From assembly GCA_028564705.1 (NCBI GenBank), contig JAPXFQ010002889.1:372001-436000 (forward strand): DNA of 64,000 nucleotides, in the 5' to 3' direction. The notes under the pieces are model-generated. The model saw nothing but the letters and a program-made list of their open reading frames with translations, did not search any database and was not told the DNA's origin. Shown piece after piece: positions 36,801 through 47,522 of the stretch; positions within the stretch are counted from its first letter, which is position 1; every line of letters starts with the position of its first letter. This DNA comes from Apricaphanius iberus (lineage: Eukaryota > Chordata > Actinopteri > Cyprinodontiformes > Aphaniidae). The position numbers and the translations under genes were made by a program.

Positions 36801-38636
36801 TGCTTACAACACTAATGTATTTCAACACTAAGTAAGTAATGGCCAATGGATGACTTGAATTCATCACTTCGTCACAAATTTTTAAAATCTCGCTGTTATT
36901 TTTCAGGTATTTCCGCCTGATAACGCCTGAGCACCACATGAAAGTGGCTTTTTCCAAGGTGTTGAGACACTCGAGGAAGAATCCGTGTAATGTCAAGGAC
37001 AAGGCAACCAGTATTCGCCTTCTGAAAGTACAAAGCCAACACAGCTCCGGACAAAAAGGTGCTCAATGCAATTACTTTCAGAGTTCTTACCATCTTAAAC
37101 TATACATTTTTAATTCACATTAAATAAAAGAAAGTGATTTATTTTTTCTTAAAAACAAATTGCTATTAACTGTTCATATTTCGATGATGACCATTAATTT
37201 TATTTTGTCACGTCCATATCGAGTTCCGTCTATCTGAGCTTTTAAGATAAAAACTCCTTTAAAGGGCTTATATCATGCAATTTTACAGCTTTCAACTTTT
37301 GGCATAGACCTAAAGCTCCCATAACAGCTCTGTTTGAGGAAAAAAAAGGCTGAGCCTTCTCTCGACCCAGAGTCCAACAGTGAATGTGAAGTGTACCATG
37401 TACCACAATGAAACTGTTATTTTAAGGGCTCGTACATTTGGTTTCTTTATTTTTTTGTAAAAACAGGAGTCCATAAATCTTATTTCAGCTGCTAACTCTA
37501 CCAGCTTTAGACGGAGCACAAACCACTGCAGCTGAGTCCAGTAAGAAAATCTTTCCAGCCCACTATACAAAAAAACTGTGGGTGTTGTTTGCACCCGTTT
37601 ACTCAACATTCTGAGATGCTACAGGTCAATTATTTAACCACACAGTGCTGTTATAAGATCAAATAAGCAGCTTGATAAATGGCTAACACACATTAGCATG
37701 TAGCCTCTTACTTCTCTGTCCATCAGGCATCTTTGTTAAAAGGTCCAGTTTTCCTGGAAGCCTGAATGGGAGGCCCGCTTTAGCTGTGTGTTGCTCCTGG
37801 ATTTGTGCAAATCCAACGAGGTGGATGTTTGTACAGTCAGTATAAGTAAATAAATAGGACCAATAAAAGTGACAGACAAAACTTTATTAAAACATTTGCA
37901 GGTCTAGAAAGGAATATTTAGAGTGGGAAAGTATCTTTGGGTCCCGACTTTATCCCCCAGTCCAGTCATATAGATCCGTTAGGATTCATCTTGTCCACTT
38001 CATCCAAAAGTCAGTTCAGTCATCCATTTCACTCACCCATTCATCCTCCTTGCTCTCATAGTTGGGTTATGTTTTTTTAATTCCTGCCTCTGTAGTAACA
38101 TCTGCCGGAAATGTATAATAAAAGTTTGACCTGTGTACTTTAGAATGAGCATGAAACCGACTGGGAACTCTGGAGTGTTGATCAGGAAACATGACACAAA
38201 TTGTGTATGAACCCCATCTCACCAGTAAGGAGTTTTTAACCTGCTGTGTGACGATTGTTTTAGGAACCGACGACATGTACGAAGAGCAGATTGAAGATCC
38301 TGAAAACCCTCTTCGCTGTCCCATAAAACTTTACGATTTTTACCTCTTCAAGTGGTGAGCGGCTCGTCGTTTCCAACATTGCACCAAGACTGAATGTTGC
38401 TTTTGTGTCTCAAAAAAAATGTATACCTTTCTTTGGTATTTTCCAGTCCCCAAAGCGTCAAAGGGCGTAGCGACGCCTACTACATGACGCCCGAGCCGGT
38501 GGTGGCGCCAAACAGCCCGATGTGGTACTCGTCTCTGCCTCTCTCGTATCGGCAGGTGGAGCAGATGTTGGCTCGCATCATCGTAGTCAGAGAGATCCAG
38601 GAGATCATCGGCACCACTCCTGAAAGTGTGAGCTAA
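30842..38636 (+). CDS. qrich1: Glutamine-rich protein 1 (QRICH1)
   Basis: Eleven coding exons join in phase: 30842-31114, 34067-34141, 34689-34826, 34913-35716, 35870-36029, 36283-36437, 36518-36632, 36723-36831, 36907-37058, 38264-38354 and 38447-38636, giving 753 aa (human about 776). The start [20 protein letters not shown] matches QRICH1 and opens the CARD-like N-terminal region, which ends with the [20 protein letters not shown] signature. Residues ~92-430 are Gln-rich with [12 protein letters not shown] repeats and a basic KKRKVD motif (candidate nuclear signal). Residues ~431-753 are the conserved C-terminal domain ([68 protein letters not shown]). This domain is known to derive from a Crypton tyrosine recombinase. 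QRICH1 is a nuclear transcriptional regulator linked to the ER-stress response. The ATG lies 11 nt past the acceptor. Confidence 0.97.
32208..32573. mobile_element. Foldback (long inverted repeat) element, copy 1
   Basis: The left arm (from AAAGGGGAATTTG... through ACCTGGACCTTATTTTTT) is the inverted complement of the right arm (...AAAAATAAGGTCCAGGTT...GGAATTCCC). Inner arms pair further through AGTTTGAGCCGTTCA versus TGAACAGCTCAGACTGAA. A related copy lies at 39322-39855, downstream of qrich1. No coding capacity. Confidence 0.7.
32867..33544. mobile_element. hAT-type element with perfect 8-bp target duplication in a qrich1 intron
   Basis: Starts TAGGGATGGGTATCG and ends CGGTACCCATCCCTA (15-bp inverted repeats, one mismatch). 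Both sides carry AAGAAGAG (32859-32866 and 33545-33552), a perfect 8-bp duplication. The 678-bp body has no transposase. The perfect duplication suggests a younger insertion than the other hAT copies here. Confidence 0.85.
34510..34542 (+). repeat. Poly-C tract with A interruptions before a qrich1 exon
   Basis: Three C runs separated by single A bases lie about 150 bp before the acceptor of the exon at 34689. The opposite strand is G-rich and could form a G-quadruplex; it is also a likely assembly or polymerase-slippage site. Confidence 0.8.
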
Positions 38637-38705
38637 GATGGGAGGACTGGCTGGACTTGACTATGCAGTACCCATCAAAACTATACATCCTCTCTAAAGT
38701 CATAA

Positions 38706-38711
38706 AATAAA
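38706..38711 (+). promoter_or_regulatory. qrich1: qrich1 poly(A) signal
   Basis: AATAAA 70 bp after the stop codon. It would give a short 3'UTR; longer forms cannot be excluded. Confidence 0.55.
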
Positions 38712-39320
38712 GTGGAACTCCTTCTGAAACAATCATTTACTTCTGAAACGAGTTCCTCAGATATTTCTCATCCGATGGGGTTGGAAAGAAACTCCTGCAG
38801 CGCTGTAACCGTCGAACAGCCACCTGTTGGGTCGTAATACTTTTGAGCAGAGGGGCATATTTTTATTTTTTTGTTCCTGTAGATGTCTTATCAACATGAT
38901 ACAAAATTATTCGATCTTCAACATCTTACTCTCACGTCTTACTTTTCTCCAAGCTCTCACTATGATAGAACTCGTAATTACAGGGATGATTGCTCCATTT
39001 TTGTATTCTGACCACAATTTAAATGATGTATTGATCTGTTTAAGTCAGAAATGTGTGCCTTTTTTTTTTTTTTTTTACAATTCAGGCTTGTTCATTTTCA
39101 ACAGAATCCAACGTTTTATGTAGTTCTTCAGTAGATTTGATTTTTCTTTTCACCCCCCCGGTCAAAACTAGCAATTGGAGAACTACCAAATATTTGCCAT
39201 CTTTAGCCCTTCCTGTATGTGTGTATAGTAGGATATTAAAGAGGAGGAATGGTTGGAGATATCCTTGCATCCTGACTGTCAAATAATATAGACAAGAAAA
39301 AATAACTACCTTTGACGTGT
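38712..39320. other. qrich1 3' flank
   Basis: AT-rich, with a T run at 39060-39077. Possibly distal 3'UTR. Nothing else recognised. Confidence 0.5.
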
Positions 39321-39321
39321 T

Positions 39322-39855
39322 TAAAGGAGAATTGTTGGGTTTTTTTAAACCATGACGTTATTTTTAGCAAATTTTATGTTTTGTTACCCTGAGAATTTTA
39401 GAGCTTGTAATTAGGTTTAATCTGCCCCAAACGCCTTAATTTTACCATGTTATCCACTTGGACTTACAAATACGTAATACAGAATTACACCACAGCAGGA
39501 CTGCCATTCTGTGTTATGCCGCGGCAGGTTCGCCAGGTTTTACGGTCCTGCTGGCAGATTTGTCAGTTTTTTATTGTTTTATTGTTAAGCCCCCAAATCG
39601 GCCTGGAAGACAGTCAACAAGCGCTTCCAAGGTGTTCGTACGTCCAACGAGAGTATGATCAGTTGTGTGGGGCGAATTAAACCTTATTACAAGCAGCATT
39701 TGTACTGCCCCAATTACTTCTGTTCTACGGATACAGCTGATCAAGATTGGATGTATAAATACTAATGAACGGCTCAAACTGGCTCCAAACTTCAGGGTGA
39801 GTGGGGGAAAAAAGTAATCTTTCTTTCAAAATAACTAATCTAAGGGGGACAGTAT
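39322..39855. mobile_element. Foldback element, copy 2
   Basis: Shares with 32208-32573 the wording GTTATTTTTAGCAAATTTTA at the left, TTTAATCTGCCCCAAA with CTTAATTTTACCAT inside, and AACGGCTCAAACTGGCTCC with GGGTGAGT at the right. It is longer and carries extra sequence around 39480-39640. It lies between the ends of qrich1 and the convergent rpusd gene. Confidence 0.6.
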
Positions 39856-40343
39856 GCATCTTTAATCAATCAAGTTGTGATAGGTCCATAATCCGTATAA
39901 AACGTGTTCTTTGTAGAAAATTCCAAGCGATCTTACCACCTCAATCTTTGACCATTTCAGTCTCTGTCAGAACGAACTGTTTTAGGATTCTGTCATTTTA
40001 GTGCAAATTTGTGGTTGCAGATTGCGCCCAACCATCTTGTTACTAGGCCGAGGGTTAGCCACTTATTTTTTTTGGAGACCTAAATGGCAAAAAGATGAAA
40101 TTTCCATGTCCCATTTAACACTTAAAACAAACTCTTTAATTGGAAAAGATTACAGGTCTGTACAGTAACAAACATGGCGCCACATTCAACAACTTCCTAC
40201 AAAAAAAAAGCTTTCTGTGCTCGAGTACTCTTATAAACAAACTGATTAATATTGACATACAGGTCCCCATTTAATTTAAATGGTTATTCCCCCTTTATCC
40301 AGCAGCCTCACTATGCCTGCTTTCTGCGGACAAAGAAGAGGGG

Positions 40344-43300
40344 TTATTTATCATCACGGTCCTCTGGGAATGTCAGCTGCAGTCTGTTCAGTGTTTTCAT
40401 GAAGTATTTTGGCAGAGGACAGGACACGCTGACGTCAGACTGGCTGTGACCCGGCAGCATTAGCTGTCGCGCGTGCAGATGAAGAGGAAGGTGGCGACTC
40501 TTTGTCTGCTCCAGTCCGAGCTTTTTCAGCACGCGTTCCGGTAATTTCTGTAAAGCAAACAACTATTTGTAAATTGTGGGGGAAAAACTAGGATGCCTTA
40601 GTCTTTTATTTAATTTTTATTCATGTGTTCTACTAAATAATGAAATTTCTACAGGTTCATTTAAAGTTAAAATAGAATACCACCAAAAAGTTTCATTCAT
40701 TTATATTAAAGTAATGAACCTCAATATCACTACACAGAACTTTTCAAGCGTCTTCATTTTCACGATTATGGCTAATAAAGAAAACTAGAATATTAAGTCA
40801 TTACTACAGCAGCTGGGTGTTCACAGGGTCCAAACATTAATAGGAACTCAGTGAAAGGATCAAGGTGCACATGCAAAATGCAGGACCATATAGGACTAAA
40901 GTAAAGCTCATTCAGGAGTTTAGAGGAGATTCACAACTGAACCAACCACACCTGCAGTCTACTTCAAAAGTCTTATCCCTATTCCCTTTTTTTAAGCCAC
41001 TCTGAACTACAGATGATCATGTGAAGTGTTTTACAGAAATGGTCTTTCCACTTGAAATTAAAGGTTGCATTTCATCTAGAGACCAAGGTCCCAGAGCAAC
41101 CTGGGCTTCCATTCCACCTCAGCAGAACCACAGAATGATCTCCATGCCACACCGCATCGAGGCAGTAATTTATCCAACCAAGTATTGAGTGCATATAATA
41201 TAAAATACATGAATACAATTCATTAAGCGCACATTTCTGTTTGGTTGGTTTTATGTAGGAATCAGTTTTTTCATAAGCTAAACTATTACCAACAAAATTA
41301 ACAGGGTATGACCATAATCTAGCGAAACACAAATTCACATATTTAAGAAAAAAATGTTTGGATGATATTCTAACTTACTGAAATGTGTCCTACTTCAGCA
41401 TACTTATGCCAACTCTAATAAAACTACTAAAGAAATGACCTAATTTGAGTCCAAAGAGGAGAAGTTTGATCAACAACTGCATGAAGCTGCTGTTTTACTT
41501 CATTTTTAGTTTTCAACAGGATAAAAAAGATCAATGTTGCCAGTATGGGCAACTATTAAAATTCAAGGAGGCATATATTAACACTAAAGCAACAAAAACT
41601 ACTAAAAATGTTTTTTCCTGAATTCTTACATGTAATAACTAAATATAAAAGTGCCATATTTAAAACTAAAATGTGAGCAAGTGTTAAAATTTTCTAGTCA
41701 TCACGACTCAATTTGGAGTGCTAAACAAAAAATGTCTCACCAAAATAAAGAATCAATTAAGAAAAATCACAACACTTTAGTTATTATTGATATGTAATGT
41801 CTCAATTGGTTTAGTTTCATAAACAAAACCAAAAAAACTGACTACCTCTTATACAGTGCCCAGCATAAAGGAGTACAGGAGGCTGAATTATATTGAACAC
41901 TTATTTACACACGAAATTAAAGTTTATAATCTAATTTAAATCACAAAATCTTCAGTTTTACTCAAATTGGTTGAAGCAAAAACACCCCGCAACAAAAACT
42001 ACAACATCTAGTATTTTGTATGAGCACCATGATTTTTATGGAGAGCACCAAGTCTAGGCATGGAATGAACAAGTTGGTGACATCTATCTTTTTCCATTCT
42101 TTAAAAGAATAAATAAATAAACAACCCATTCACGCACACATTCACACACTTGTAGCCCTGGGGCGCACTGACAGAGCCGTTCATTACCCTCTGTGGTCCT
42201 TGTGGTACCATATAAATAATTCTCACCTGGAGTCTGCAGAGCCGGGGCTTGAACCGGCAACCTTCCGATTACAAGGCAAACACCCAACTCCTGAGCCACA
42301 GTCACCCCTAACCTATTTTAGAGCTTTTAGATGCTGGATGGAGAGGGATTCTAAATGTTTCGCTTCAGAATTCCCCACAGGTGTTCGATTGGGTTCAGAT
42401 CAGGAGACAAACTCCGGAGTATAGAGTCCCAGTAGTCTTCATCTTTTTCAGCATGGGCCCTAGCAAATTCTAGCCGTGCTTTTTTGTGCATGGGCTTTAG
42501 GAGAGGCTTCCTTCATGGACGATACCCATGCATGCCATTCCTCTGCTGTGTGCGTTTTATGGTGTCACGGGAAACGGTCACTCCAGTTTGGCTTTCTACT
42601 GCTTTAGCTAACTGCAGTGAACTTGCATGGCAATTTTCTTCAACCCTTCTCATCGGAAGACGCTCGTGTCGAGATTTTTACTTCCGTAGACGACCTTGTA
42701 AGATGGTTGCACTTACATCTTTCTTACATTTTTGCATCACTTTTGCTACATAATTTTGACTGATATATAAAGCTTTGCTGGTCTTCTTGTAGCCCTCACC
42801 TTTTTCCTTTCTCAGAATTTGTGACATTTCTCTTCCATGGGGATCCATTGCTGACAGCATGAAATGGGAAGGGCTGTTAAGTAATGCCCTTTTATAGTCA
42901 CCTGTCTGCTGGACACCTCTTAAATGAATCATTAGACTCACCTGTGGCTAAATGTCAGTTAATTAGAAGTTTGTAGTCTTAAATGTGGCTTTTCTCCTAA
43001 GACAATATTTGGGGTGTACTCATTTTTGCAACACTGGCTTGAATGAATTGGTTAGGAAAATCACTTTTTTTTGTGCAAATGAACAAATCTTGTTTGCAAG
43101 CAATGGCCCACATTTGTGTGAGTATTTTGTAGTATAGTATCTCATAGAAAACTAAAGGTTTTCTGACAAATGTAGTGGGGTGTACTCATTTATGCTGAGC
43201 ACTGTAGGTGCCCGTTCATCACCCTCTGTGTTCCTTGTGGTACCATATAAATAATTCTCACCTGGGGTGCCAGTTTGCTCCAGTGGGAATATTTGTGATC

Positions 43301-46300
43301 TCCAAGAATGGGACAAGCCAAACCATATGCCATGTGTACCCGCATCTGGTGCTTCACCCCTGTGGATGTAAGGAAACAGAAAAATGGAATAATGAGCCTT
43401 GAAGGGAGGTAATACCGATTAGAGGAGCGAATGTAACTTTTTCTGGGTTCATGCGAGCTAACCGGTGAAAGGCTGGAGCTCAACCAGGCTGCAGCCATAG
43501 CTGCTGTCCAGGACTTTGTACTTGGTGACCGCAGGATGAGCCTGCCGGTGGCTTCGCACTTTGGTCATGCCATCGCCCGCTTCGTTCATTCGGAAAAGTG
43601 GACTCAGAGTCATCTGCAATGAAATGTCATGAAACTAAAGAACCCCTATAAAGGAGCACGTTTACCTCCAATATTTCTCTGAGCCTCATTCATCCATAAA
43701 AATAAGTTAGTGTTGAGTTGGAAAGCCAGTTGTGACCTTAGCACAGTGTGTATTCTGCATCGGGAAGCTGGTTCTAACAGAACTCATCTATCAACCGGTA
43801 TTCATGGCAACACAGGCTGAACACCTAAACCTTTAAAGATCAGGTCATAAACTCATAAAATCACTTTTGGCTTCAATTGAAATAATTTTTTTTCTTAGAT
43901 GTAATAAGTTAATTTAGCAACAAACATTTTTAAAGCATCTGATCAACAGCGCTTAATATCTTACCCAACACAATATGTAAAATATGTGATTTTCTCAAAA
44001 AGGCTGCCTGTTTATCTCAGATGCTGATCAAACCCTTTATAATAATCCAAATTTAAAGACATGCCAAGGTTTACTTGGATTAATAGTCGTTTTAATTTAT
44101 TAAACTGTTGATTTACATACGTTCCAGGCAGCTGCTAACTTCTCCACCTGTAAGAAGGTCTGCTCTTACACAGTTTAATCTATATTTACATCATTTGTTC
44201 TTTGCATGCAGTTCTACGATATTTCAAATTATTTTGTTTTAATGGCCGTTTTTTTTAATCATCTTAGTTTTGATGACACGCAGATTTTGACATAACCTTC
44301 TTTATCCTTATCTAATCTGTCCCTATGTGATCAGACAATCACATGGTGTTAATGCATTGAGGCATCAAGCCTTAGTGAAGACGACTTGCTGAAATTTAAA
44401 TGGAGAATCAGGATGAGGAAGAAAATTGATTTAGGTAACTTTGAAAGGTTGTGAGTCAGAGAGTGACTATTTTGAGAGTTTGTGATCAATCAATAGCAAT
44501 AGCTCAGGAGGTGGTGGTGTGATGGTTTAGGCGATGTGTTCTTGGTACTTTTGGTTTCAACTGAGCATTGTTTAAACAACAGATTTTTACTGATTATGTC
44601 CCTTCTGTTTTTACCACGTTCTTCTGACAGCTAACATGTCAACAAACCCAAATCAGCTCAATCTGGTTTCTTGAACATCACAATGAGTTCACTGACTGTG
44701 ATCCAATGGCCTCCACTGTCTTTCACCATATCCCAGTACAACAGAGCACCTTATAATGTGATGAAAACAGGGATTTGCATCAGGGATGTGCAGCTGACAA
44801 ACCTGCAGAAACTGTTTGACGCCATCATGTCGATATGGATCAAAATCTCTCAGAAAGGTGTATTGAGTTTATTCCACAATGGTGTCCAACCCCCTATACA
44901 GAGTAGTGTTAATATCAACTATAAATTATTCCATTCCTCCAAAGCTTTTGTTTCTTTTAAGTAAAATGCATGACCATCACTACAAGAAATTTGGTAAATA
45001 TGCTTAAAAGAATCTGTACTTTCCTGCTTTTTGCTTCCAAACTTACAGAAAGGCTACAGCATGACATCTAAAAATTATTTTTAAATTTATTTGACTGTAA
45101 ATTCATCATAAGAAAGAACAAAGTAAAGTTCTTAGGTGTAAAGTTATTGTTACCGGACTGTTAACAGTCAGTGCTAATTTCAGTTTTATTTTTTATCGAG
45201 ACAAATTAAACCAACAAGCTCCACTTTCTTTAAACTGCCTTCAAGTGCAGCTCGGATTAAACTGCGCAATGTTCCAATTAAAAATAAAGATAAAAATAAA
45301 CACCTTGAAATGTGGCTTAGGACCTGTAACTTCTCTTTCAATGATGGGGATATCAATCAGACCTTCAGATGGAACAGGAACACCAACTGTGACCACCCTG
45401 TGGAAAAACAGTGAAGCTGGTAACTAACAGATTAGCTTTATTTCAAACGAAACCACCATCTTCTTACCAATATTTTCGCTCCACCTGGTTATTTCTGTTC
45501 AGGGCGAGGATGTGCTCCAGTGCTGCTTCGCTCCTGGCCAGCAAGAGAGCTCCTGTGGAGTCCTTCTCCAGTCCCAGACAGGGCAGCAGCTCACAGTCAG
45601 ACTTCACCTTCAGTCCATCCAGCATTTTAGCGAAGACAGGAAGAACGGAGCTGATGGACGTGACTCCAGAGTCCTCTAAAAGACAGAAAATGTTTTTAAA
45701 TTCAGTTTCACAAGATGTCACCCGAGTTGTCTCAGACACGTTTTAAATCTCATCGGAAAACACAGTATTCATAGTAACAAATCAGAAGATGGTTAATCCT
45801 CTGTACCAAACATGTTCTTATGGCACCTATCCCATGCATGAAGCTGTTGCTGAACTATAAAAGCTCCTTCAGTGACACACCGCTGCATCCTAGGTGCACA
45901 AAGGAGAGTTATCGCAAGTCCATTTCAAGTGTTTAAACCGCTGCTGTTATTTGCAGGATTTCTCACATTTCAAAAGAAGATTTAAGCTGTTATTTGAATG
46001 TCTATGTTGTATGCACATTTCTTTTTTAGTTTTTGTAAACATTGTGTTTGGTTTTATGCACAGATACGGAAGCCCTAAAGGGTCATACATACATTTGATT
46101 TCACCCCTTTTCTCATGATAACGAGATAATTTTCCTCCGTTTTCTCGTGATAACTAATTTGAGACATAATGTATGCACTACATACACTAGGTTTCTAGTG
46201 ACTCGCAATTCTGCTACTCTGCATCTCTCAGTCATCATCCGGTATCCATGGAGACGCCGGGGGCCTCATAGCTGGTCAACTATGTAATTAATGACTACAT

Positions 46301-47522
46301 CAGGGTCACTTAGATTGCGCCTACAATAAAGATGAAGCCTTAATAACCGTCTTCTTAGATGACGCACTCTAATGTGTACATTATCTGTAATACCAAGGCA
46401 TAAAGCTATTTCAGCCTGTGTCAGGCCTTGAATGAAACGATGTGTGATGCGGTGATCAATATTATCCTGCTCCTCTGACATTGCTACACCAAATGATGTT
46501 TCCTGCAGTGATTTAAAAGACAATATCATTTTGTTTTCTTGAGATCTCAAATAAATTATTTTGTTATCACTTGAAAACGGAGGAAAATTATTTCGTTATC
46601 ACGAGAAAACGGGGGAAATAAAACGTATGTATGTATGACCCTTTAGGGCTTCCGTACACAGATATACATGCAAACCTTTTTCTTTAAATCACCCTACTCA
46701 GTTTTTAATCAGAGTATGCTTACTTTAATAATCGCACAGTATTATTTTATGGTGTAAATCTGCTCTAACTGTTCGGTCTTATTCTTATAAAGTTTCCCTT
46801 GCTGAAAAATGCAGGTAATTCCCAAATTGTCTCGATCTTTAGTAGCCTACGTGCCAACACTTTTTTTTTTTTTTATGTGTGTCTTTGAGGGTTTTATTTA
46901 ATGTCTAAATATATTACCTTTTAATCTTTATAGGTTTGTACACCTATGGCTCGCTACCCTTAAATGGACTATTTACTTTAGGAATATTCACTTTAAAATA
47001 ATTTCGTTTTTATTAATAACAAGGATAAAATTATAATTTGTTACTTATTCGAACTAAATAAATGTAAAATTGAGCCTCTTTCAGACTCCTAACCCTGCAG
47101 GTGCTTGGTTTACCTCTGACTGGGACGCCGTAGGGTTTGTTGACGATGACCACATCTTTATCCTGGTACAGCACGGTTCTGTGGAGGTGTTTGGCCAACA
47201 CGTTCGGATGAACGTTCTGTAGCTGCGTACTGAACCGTTTCATTTCAGTCACTCGCTGCTGCAAGCCGGACACCGGAGCCTCCGTCTCCTGAGTCCGAGT
47301 CTGGGTCCTCGCCTTCTCCTCTCGGACCTTCCGGGCCAGGTCAATGGCTCTCAGCCGGGGTTTCTCAGCGGTGTCTGAGCCGGGAGAATGTTCGGCCGCG
47401 GTTCGCTGAGTCCGGCTTAGGAACGGCGCTGTGACCGGGAGCCGGCGGCATATTGTCCGCGATTTAGTCCAAGAAAAAAGCATATGGTCACCCAGAGTAG
47501 CTGCTGTTTTACAGCAGTTCAT
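40344..47522 (-). CDS. rpusd3: Mitochondrial RluA-type pseudouridine synthase-like protein with altered catalytic motif
   Basis: Six exons join in phase: 47114-47522, 45468-45675, 45304-45397, 43463-43613, 43262-43359 and 40344-40547, giving 387 aa. The Arg-rich start fits a mitochondrial presequence. [20 protein letters not shown] then [32 protein letters not shown] then HKYSHW, and [15 protein letters not shown] are RPUSD3/4-family signatures. Where the family has the catalytic H-R-L-D-K-E-T-T-G motif, this protein has [10 protein letters not shown]: the catalytic Asp is Glu (about residue 173), and the preceding His and Arg are Leu and Gly. Mammalian RPUSD3 also lacks the standard motif and is next to PRRT3 at 3p25.3. 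That favours rpusd3, although overall wording is close to RPUSD4. RPUSD3/4 act on mitochondrial RNAs in matrix RNA granules. Introns are loaded with transposons, and the exon ending at 43262 uses a donor inside SINE-like sequence. Confidence 0.85.
41855..43205 (-). pseudogene. Tc1-like transposon relic carrying a nested SINE
   Basis: Ends CAGTGCCCAGCATAAAGGAG (left) and TTTATGCTGAGCACTG (right) are inverted repeats flanked by TA, as for Tc1/mariner. The minus strand has the helix-turn-helix start of the transposase (42678-42941: [20 protein letters not shown] then [20 protein letters not shown]). The catalytic end follows near 42360-42420 ([17 protein letters not shown]). The middle is frameshifted, and a SINE sits at 42104-42308. 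It lies in the last rpusd intron. Confidence 0.8.
42104..42308 (-). mobile_element. tRNA-derived SINE nested in the Tc1 relic
   Basis: Minus strand begins GGGGTGACTGTGGCTCAGGA (A-box region), then GTTGCCGGTTCAAGCCCCGG (B box GGTTCAAGCCC). It continues with a body including CAGGTGAGAATTATTTATAT and GGTACCACAAGG, and ends GTGCGTGAATGGG with a TTTA repeat. It is a retroposed tRNA-like head, not a functional tRNA gene. The body segment recurs next to an rpusd exon at 43206-43261. Confidence 0.8.
43206..43261 (-). mobile_element. SINE body fragment abutting an rpusd exon
   Basis: On the minus strand the intron starts GTGAGAATTATTTATATGGT and continues with CCACAAGGAACACAGAGGGT and GATGAACGG. This is almost identical to the body of the SINE at 42104-42308. 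The match begins at the exon boundary (the CAG at 43264-43262) and stops where the Tc1 relic begins (43205). Confidence 0.7.
44390..44990 (+). pseudogene. Tc1-family transposase relic
   Basis: Plus-strand pieces match the same family as the 12.6-kb copy: GTGATGGTTTAGG (VMV-W-like), TCTGGTTTCTTGAACATCAC followed by AATGAGTTCACTG ([10 protein letters not shown]), and a frame with AAGCAGCTGACAAACC-type wording ([16 protein letters not shown]). Internally deleted, in an rpusd intron. Confidence 0.75.
46065..46656. mobile_element. Long-TIR DNA transposon remnant with helix-turn-helix ORF
   Basis: Termini TACGGAAGCCCTAAAGGGTC and GACCCTTTAGGGCTTCCGTA are perfect inverted repeats. The similarity extends inward about 90 bp on each side, with internal repeats of TTTTCTCGTGATAAC. 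CACAGA flanks both sides (46059-46064, 46657-46662), a possible target duplication. The minus frame 46266-46550 (94 aa) contains [20 protein letters not shown] then a [18 protein letters not shown] segment. This looks like the N-terminal DNA-binding part of an integrase-core (DDE) transposase known from fish genomes. The catalytic part is deleted. Superfamily uncertain (Ginger-like is a guess). Confidence 0.65.

Noticed and set aside
37260..37860. Possible DNA element in the qrich1 intron before the exon at 38264
   Set aside because: The wording is reminiscent of interspersed repeats, but I could not find inverted ends, a duplication or a second copy in the window.
42235..42305. tRNA-like sequence with A and B boxes
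   Set aside because: It is the head of a SINE: it lacks a cloverleaf 3' half and sits inside a Tc1 relic with a SINE tail.
40344..47522. Calling this gene rpusd4 instead of rpusd3
   Set aside because: Overall wording is close to RPUSD4, but the loss of the HRLD catalytic motif and the location near a prrt3 gene fit RPUSD3 better. Kept as the main alternative; a tree would decide.
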